Source: Merluccius polli (Eukaryota; Chordata; Actinopteri; Gadiformes; Merlucciidae). Taken from it: DNA of 64,000 nt. Each line of letters opens with the position of its first letter. Within the stretch, counting starts at the first letter, position 1. The stretch covers positions 15,001 to 79,000 of the forward strand of contig JAOPHQ010002017.1 in assembly GCA_030340625.1 (NCBI GenBank). Reading direction: 5' to 3'. Both the position numbers and the translations under genes were made by a program. The notes beneath the pieces are model-generated. The model saw only the letters and a program-made list of their open reading frames with translations, was not told where the DNA came from and searched no databases. This document shows, in pieces, positions 57,324 through 64,000 of the stretch.

Positions 57324-59049
57324 TGAAAACTACCTCAACCCAACTATGCAATCGGACGAGCGCCGGGCCAAGGCACTCACCTTATCTACCGATGCTTCAA
57401 AACGCCTCCACAAACACCAACCGCCTCCGAGACCGGCTACCCTACTGGGATGTAATACATCTGCACCACTCTCTTCTCACACACACACACACATACACAT
57501 ACACACACACGCACATTCTCAGATACACACTCAGACTTCCAGAGCATTAGTCATGCTTACAAGGAATGAATTGCTAGATGAATCCAGATACGATGTACAT
57601 GTGACAGTGTTCTGTCCTCACAAGAACTGAAACTGTTGTAACATTACATTGCGGTGCTCTAACAAGTCTTGTTTTCTGTCATGGTTTAACACATGGCTCT
57701 GATTTTGCTTGAATGGTGCATTTAATTATCTACAATCAATGAATCACCATCTAATGCGTTCATTGAATATTTTAAATTCATAAAATGGATCCAGAGAATC
57801 CAGGAATCCCCTTTGTGAGCTCACAAGATCACTGATGGGTGTGTTAAACTTCGCCCACCGGTTATGCCACCTTGCGTCCCCACAAGTCAGGGTCCTCTAT
57901 TGGTCGGTGAAACGAAAACTGTGTAACATCGTATTTCACCATCAGGACAAAACCGGGGGACACAATGTCACGTTGATCTCGCTACTTCACACTGGATATG
58001 CGTATATGTAGTGTGAGACATACAGGTCCACAGCCACTCACGCCCCAACCTTAAAACCTTGCCAATTTTCGTATTTATTCTTTATATTTTTCTGCCTTTA
58101 AATTCCACTCTTTTCTGTCACCCATTCCTCTTTATGTTGATGAGTGATTCAGAGAGAGTCGGCTGTTCCTTTTTTCCGCCTCGACCGCAATCAAGCCTAT
58201 AAAATGGTCGAGCTTTCGGTGCATCCGATATTGACGGGGCAGAGTTGTAAACTACTTATGGAGCCTCTTTATTGCTTAAAAGCTCATCCGTTTAATGCGG
58301 TATGTCTATTCTCATGCCTGTGTTACCCCTCTGGCCCAACAGCTATTCTCCACGGCTCGGTCCGCAGGTACACTGCACATCTCAAAGAGGTGATAACAAC
58401 AGCTGGAACACTTGACATCTTTGGCTAGCTGAGCGCTTGTACCGTACAGCACGGTATACATCCAGCGATATGACATGGTGTAGAAAATGACACCAGCCAA
58501 GCATATAATGGCAGTCGGAGGAACTATGTCCCCTATTGTGTGCCGTTTCCCCTAAAAGGGTTTCAAACGGTCTTATCTCGAAAATCTTATTGACGAATAT
58601 TAGCAAGATTTTAGGGCTGGGTGCCAAATGGTGCTTCGTTGGCGAATGGCGTGTATGAAATCTACCCGTGGCGATACAGCCCGTACCAGCGAGATGAATT
58701 TGCTGAGGGGTGGGCCGGTCTCTCTCTGGTGAACACGTGCTCCGGCCTGCTGCGAGTCCATCCTCACAGCCGAGCTCGTTGGGGAGAACCGCCACGTTGT
58801 TGTGGTTTGGCCGGTGGGCTACAGAAGGTCAGCCTCCCATTGGTTTGACCGTCTGTGATGTTTAAGCTCTCTCTGGTTCATAGCACTATGTAGGATCACA
58901 GCTCAGGTTTTACACATTTTCTGACCTGCAAAAACATGTTGGTGTGTGTACTGTTCTGGACAGAACTAGGCATTGACAAACTTCCATACCAACGTTCATC
59001 GTCAATATTCTGGGACTCAACTGTTCATGTGTGGAGTTAAACAGCAAAC

Positions 59050-59231
<182 letters not shown>

Positions 59232-61780
59232 CCTCACACTGGGAATACAAAAGCAACAAGAATCACCGCTTACTACTGGACTGTTGTCACACTTTGTTAT
59301 TGTTTGGCTTTTTATTTTTCTAAGTTATTTTTCTAACAGTGTTTGTACTGTGAATGGGATTCAATATTAGACTGTATAATTGTGTATAATTTAGATTATT
59401 ATATTTATGCTGACAGTCTGCTTTCCTTTTGGTATCTTCCCCCTCCTCCCCTCCCCTTTTTATCAATCCTAAAATGGATTGGCGGAGTAGAATGCAATAG
59501 TGTGTCTACTTGACTTACAGTCTGGAAAAAAACAATGGTGCTATCTCCAGACTGTGCCTGAACGTATTTATTCAATTAAAAAAAGACAAAAAAACATCAA
59601 AAGTAAGTTAAGAGAAATAAGAACACTTTGGTGCTGCTTGTACACAGGGACATTTTTCAGATACCACCGACCAGTGGCATTTCCGTGTTTCTATTTAAGA
59701 TTCGTCTCTCCCGTTCCCCAAGTGTCCCATCTGTAGACAACAGGGATTTAGCAAAGCTTGTCTGCAGCAGCCCGCTCCACGTCCCGTTAAGCTCGTGTTA
59801 GGCCATGGCTGTTGTTTTCTTGTTGTTTTTTTTTTCTCTCGAACAAACTGTCACGCGTCGCTCCCGAAATTGTTTTTATTTTCTTGAGATATTTTGTTTA
59901 TGAACACGACACTGTTTTGTACATATGTTGTTAGCTCCTTTTGTCTGTTGTCATTCTAAAAAATAATGACTATATATATATATATATGCACATATATATA
60001 TATATAGATATATAATAAATATATAGATATATAAGTGAATTGGAGATGGGAATTATGGAGAGGCTGGTTGTAATATTTGCTGTACACTCCAAATAAGAAA
60101 AACATCATTACATATGTATTAGTTTAACAGACAGAAACATGTTTCCGTGGTGTGACTATAACCAGAGTCTAGTGATGGAGTCAACATGAATTGTATCAGA
60201 CGTTTTAATGTTTGTTTACCATTTTAGATTGTGGGGAGGAAAATGGTGCTTTTTTCCAAATAACAGAAATGTATCATTTAATAATAAGTTTATTTTGGTG
60301 CATACAAGACGAAACCTCAGCCTCATATCCCCTCTTCCTGTCCATGGCTCAACTTTGTGCGGCCATGTCTGGTTCAAGCGGGCGTATGACGTAATCATAG
60401 TGGTTTTAATAATTAACCTGTACTTTGAACACGGCTATTACTGATTTCCAATTGTCAGTTGGGAAAAAAGTAACGAGCAAAACAAAAAATACTAACGAGA
60501 AAGAAGAGGTTTTTCCTTCAACAGACGCCATGATTGGTCCAAGGGATAATCAAAGCTATTTAATAGAAGTGCTTTCCTGTAGAATCTAGATTGGTGGATC
60601 TGTTAAACACAAATGTGTTTGTGAGGGTTTTTTTTAGGTGAAAAGAAGACTAAAAATGCTTTTTAAAACCCATAGCCGGAAAAGTTACAGTTCTTAAGTT
60701 ACCAGCACTGAGAGGTCTTTTGTAATTTTAGGATCTTGTTGACACTGTTCTGACTTTTCTTATACCTGGTGTTTAATACGAGTTCCGTTGTTCTGTATTG
60801 AGCGTTTTTCGTTTGACTTAAAATGCTGATCGACTTTTAATACTACTAGGTTTGACAGCACGGTGCTCTCCTTCACTTAAAACAAGGAACATGCAGCTAT
60901 TGAGAAAGTTTTCCTCTCCTTTTTTTTGTGTGCTACAAAGGAGCATGGTTTGGTAACGCTCAACCCAAGCTTGCCTGGTGACTATCCGATGTTCCATCTA
61001 ACACTCTCCAACTTCCTACGGTCTGGACGGCTGCGGCAATGTATGTGCGAGTGAGAATACGTTTTGTTGTGGTAACTGTGACGGCTTTTTGTTTTTGTTT
61101 TATTTTTTTTATTTGAACGGTACCCCTGTTCATGTTTTTCGCCGCGGCTCCCTAGATTGAGTCCGAGGGACACAATGTTGACATCGAAGCTCCTCGGCAT
61201 GCAAGCATGACGTGTAAAAACGCCTCCACACTGTTCTCCCGCTCTCACGTTTGTGATGAGGGAGAGCCCGGCGGTAACACAAGAGGCTGTTTATTTTGAA
61301 TCCTGCCAAAGGTTACACTCAGGAAGTACTCTGATTGCTTGAAATGATGCAACGCAACACACCAAACTACTGCATTACGCTGCTGTTGCTCGGATATGTA
61401 GGGGTGCCGTCTGGCACCGCTCCAGCCAGCCTATAGCGAGCATCGTATGGTTACCTGACAATTGGCCCTCGGTAACTTAACTGTTGACAAAAATGCCTTA
61501 GACTAATGTGCATGTGTCTCTTAAAAAAAAATAAAAAATAGAAAAAACGACAACAATTTTCTCACTGTCCCATACATCGAGCCACTTCTTCATCCGAAGC
61601 CTTCTTCTGTCACAAATGCCTCGCTTTAGGCCTGTATCTCTGGGGTGGGGGTGTTAAAGGATGACCGATTCAGTTGCTGCAATCCTTAACGTAGGAGAAG
61701 CTGTTGTTTTAAAACATGTGACCTGTGTATAGTGAAGCCAGGGCAGGCTTGAGGTGCAATAAAGGCAAACCTACGTTCCA

Positions 61781-63202
61781 AAATGCCCTGGGGTTTCCAT
61801 GGAAATATTCTTGCTATTTGGTGTTGGTGCTTTTATCTTAAGATGTTCTAATGACAAATTGAAATGTTTTGTTTTGCTTTTTATGATTATTATTATTATA
61901 ATTATTATTATTAAAATGGTTTGATATAAATGATTTGTGTCTGTCTTAACTACTTGGAAATGGGGGTCTGTGTCTGCGTCTGGTGGAGCGGATGACAAGG
62001 TCTCGGTCAAGGTTTCTCTGTGTAGTTGACCAGCGCTTTGACCAGAACCGGCATGTACTGTAATATCTGAAGTGATAACGGCATGGAAGGATCCTGTAGA
62101 AACAGGATCTAGTCTACCATTAATTAAATTTCTGTTCTGGACATGGCTAGCCTGGGGATCTGGATCATATGATCCATTATGTAGATATACCTGTCAAGCA
62201 CTAGTTTGAGTAGTCATTTTTGGTATTTCAAGTTGATATTGTATAGCCTAAATGTTTTTCCACACCATTTGTAAACTTATAATTTATTTGATTTCATCCT
62301 ACATGATCTATCAGGGCGGGGCAATATGTAAAACCGTTTTGTGTCATTCCTTACGAAAGATGTACTGTATGTGAATCTGTAGCAGAATGAGCCTTGAGTT
62401 TATCTCTTGGCATCCGCACCACACGATGCATCAGGTTGTTGCAGTGTGAAAACAATTTGTGTCATTCCTGACACAAGGTGTATGTGAATCTGCATCAGAA
62501 TGAGCCTTGAGTTTATCTCTTGGCATCCACCACTCTGAATAGTGCAAGAGACCTTGACCGTCTGCAAAACAAGGCTGCAGCTGTGAGATTTTCTCTATGG
62601 AGCTTTGGATGAGATGGTTTCTTGTTATCAATATTATATAATGTTGTATAATAATAGGATCAAATGAACTAGGATTTGATTTTGATCCAGGATTTATATT
62701 TACCATTGTAAACATAAGTCCCTGTATTAATATTTAATATATTATAATTGTATAATGAATATCAAATCAACTGAAGGTGAGTTAATGTAAGGACGTGTGA
62801 ACAATTATATTAGGATATAACATTGAAATGCATTTCTAATCCTGACAATTGGACCACTCGCCATATGTCTCGCAGGTCTAGGGCTAGTGTATATGAAGAC
62901 GGCCGGCGTTGTGTATGAACAGCTATGTTTTTGTGGAAGCCACTCAGAGTATAACAACTGTTTCAAAGTGTGGCCAGTATTTAATTATTATTCCGATCCT
63001 CCCCTCTGATGTCTTTTCTCACTGCCGTTATTCTGCATCTGGACAGACGGAGGGAGGTTAGGTAGCTGTCCCGCGAACAAAACCATCTATTGTGAGGTGT
63101 TTTCCCTTCCTTATTTCCTGCTCTTATCGCCGTTTAAACCCCAAGAGCCTGTGCAGTTCCACTGGGTAGTGGCAACTTATGACACAGCAGTCTACAACAC
63201 CT
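61781..63202. other. Downstream intergenic region, no gene seen
   Basis: An ATT patch lies at 61885-61913. Segments 62304-62415 and 62424-62530 are a diverged tandem duplication (agaatgagccttgagtttatctcttggcatcc in both). Nothing else is recognised. Confidence 0.55.
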
Positions 63203-63843
63203 CAAGGTTATAATCCAAAACTATATATAGTTTTGGATTTTTCATGAGTTTTTATTTTTTATTTAGTTTTGACCCTTTTGTTTTCAATTTCAGTTTAGTT
63301 TTAGTTAGTTTTTGCTGGTGTATTTTGTATGTTTTGAAAATGCTTAGTTAAGTTGTTTTTTTTTTTTTTTTTAGCTTTTATTAGTTTCAACAAAAAATAC
63401 CGTTTTTAAAAATGAATTCACTCAGGATCGATGAGCAACCATCCACAAAAGATGACTATTACAGATGTCAGTCAGTGTGTTTGTGTCGTTAACCGGAAAA
63501 ATTCAACAGGACACAACAACAACAGTATATAACATGTAGATATGTGCACATAAGATGCAGCCTTAAGTGCAAAATGTGTGTAATTGTGTTTCTGAGGTGA
63601 GATGCAGGTAGTGTGAAAATTAAATTACTATAACTAAATTAAATTTAGCCAGTAGACTAAAAACACATGTCAAATGCATGTATTAAACCCATCCAAGAGC
63701 CACACATGACATTGCTTTTGTAAACACACAATACAGTTTCAGGTATTGTTTTTTTGTGAAGCCTTTCTAGTTTCGGTTGAAGAAAATGTTTTTGCACACT
63801 TAGTTTTCCGTTATTTCATGAGTTTTCGTTAACGATAACCTTG
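63203..63843. mobile_element. 641-bp DNA transposon with CAAGGTTAT termini
   Basis: Left end CAAGGTTATAATCC; the right end inverted reads CAAGGTTATCGTTAACG. The flanks CAACACCT (63195-63202) and CAACAAGC (63844-63851) share five of eight bases, so an 8-bp target duplication is possible. The interior has tagttttagttagttttt and poly-T, a pattern seen in many fish inverted-repeat elements. A perfect 28-bp palindrome (63212-63239) lies near the left end. No transposase frame. Confidence 0.65.
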
Positions 63844-64000
63844 CAACAAGCCACAGTGTTGTCTAAAAAGTCCAAGGACAGCGCTGTCCTTTGGGCAGGC
63901 CGTCCGCTGCTCGGTAAGAAGGCGTGTAGGCTCACTATAAAACCCCTTCCCGGGAGCTTAACCCTTCAAAAAAGGTGATTCGGGCGGAACCGGAGACGTA

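Noticed and set aside
58382..58795. 137-codon minus-strand frame in the dot1l 3' region
   Set aside because: No recognisable domain or splice context; length is within chance for 64 kb.

Overview
The window is vertebrate nuclear DNA, most likely from a ray-finned (teleost) fish. Both genes are intron-rich with GT-AG splicing. The introns are full of long CA/TG microsatellites, poly-C runs, hAT-type miniature transposons of the kind common in fish, and a fish SINE tail (AAGCGTCTGCTAAATG). No bacterial, viral or tRNA/rRNA gene was seen.

Two genes lie head to tail on the + strand. From the left edge to about 28.8 kb is ell (RNA polymerase II elongation factor ELL). Exon 1 lies left of the window. 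The first 7.4 kb reads as intron 1, followed by eleven exons (human-style exons 2-12) from 7389 to the stop at 25999, and a 3' UTR of about 2.8 kb. From about 30.4 kb to about 61.8 kb is dot1l (histone H3 lysine-79 methyltransferase). It has a CpG-rich promoter, an ATG at 30722, and 28 coding exons reconstructed with consistent splice phases, ending at 56362. A likely alternative terminal exon at 57316 gives a shorter protein. The catalytic half keeps human residue numbering (D161, G163, E186, N241). The rest carries a lysine-rich AT-hook-like region, a coiled coil, two MLLT3/AF9-binding motifs and a fish-specific low-complexity middle.

The pair is functionally related. ELL works in the super elongation complex and DOT1L in the AF9/AF10 (DotCom) complex, and the two complexes share AF9/ENL partners. 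Both are central to MLL-rearranged leukaemia in humans. In human they lie on the same chromosome arm (19p13) but far apart; here their reading frames are only 4.7 kb apart.

The most unusual features are: an exon-derived minisatellite in dot1l intron 11 that repeats the end of exon 11 with its splice donor, followed at once by a stray copy of part of exon 5; a conserved-looking alternative last exon of dot1l (57316); a one-base frame break in a C10 run in the long last exon; a tiny ell intron that is two-thirds TG repeat; a decayed hAT element with target-site duplication and a BED zinc-finger relic; several other inverted-repeat elements; and a strand bias of long poly-C runs. From 61.8 kb to the end no gene is visible, only repeats including a 641-bp inverted-repeat element.
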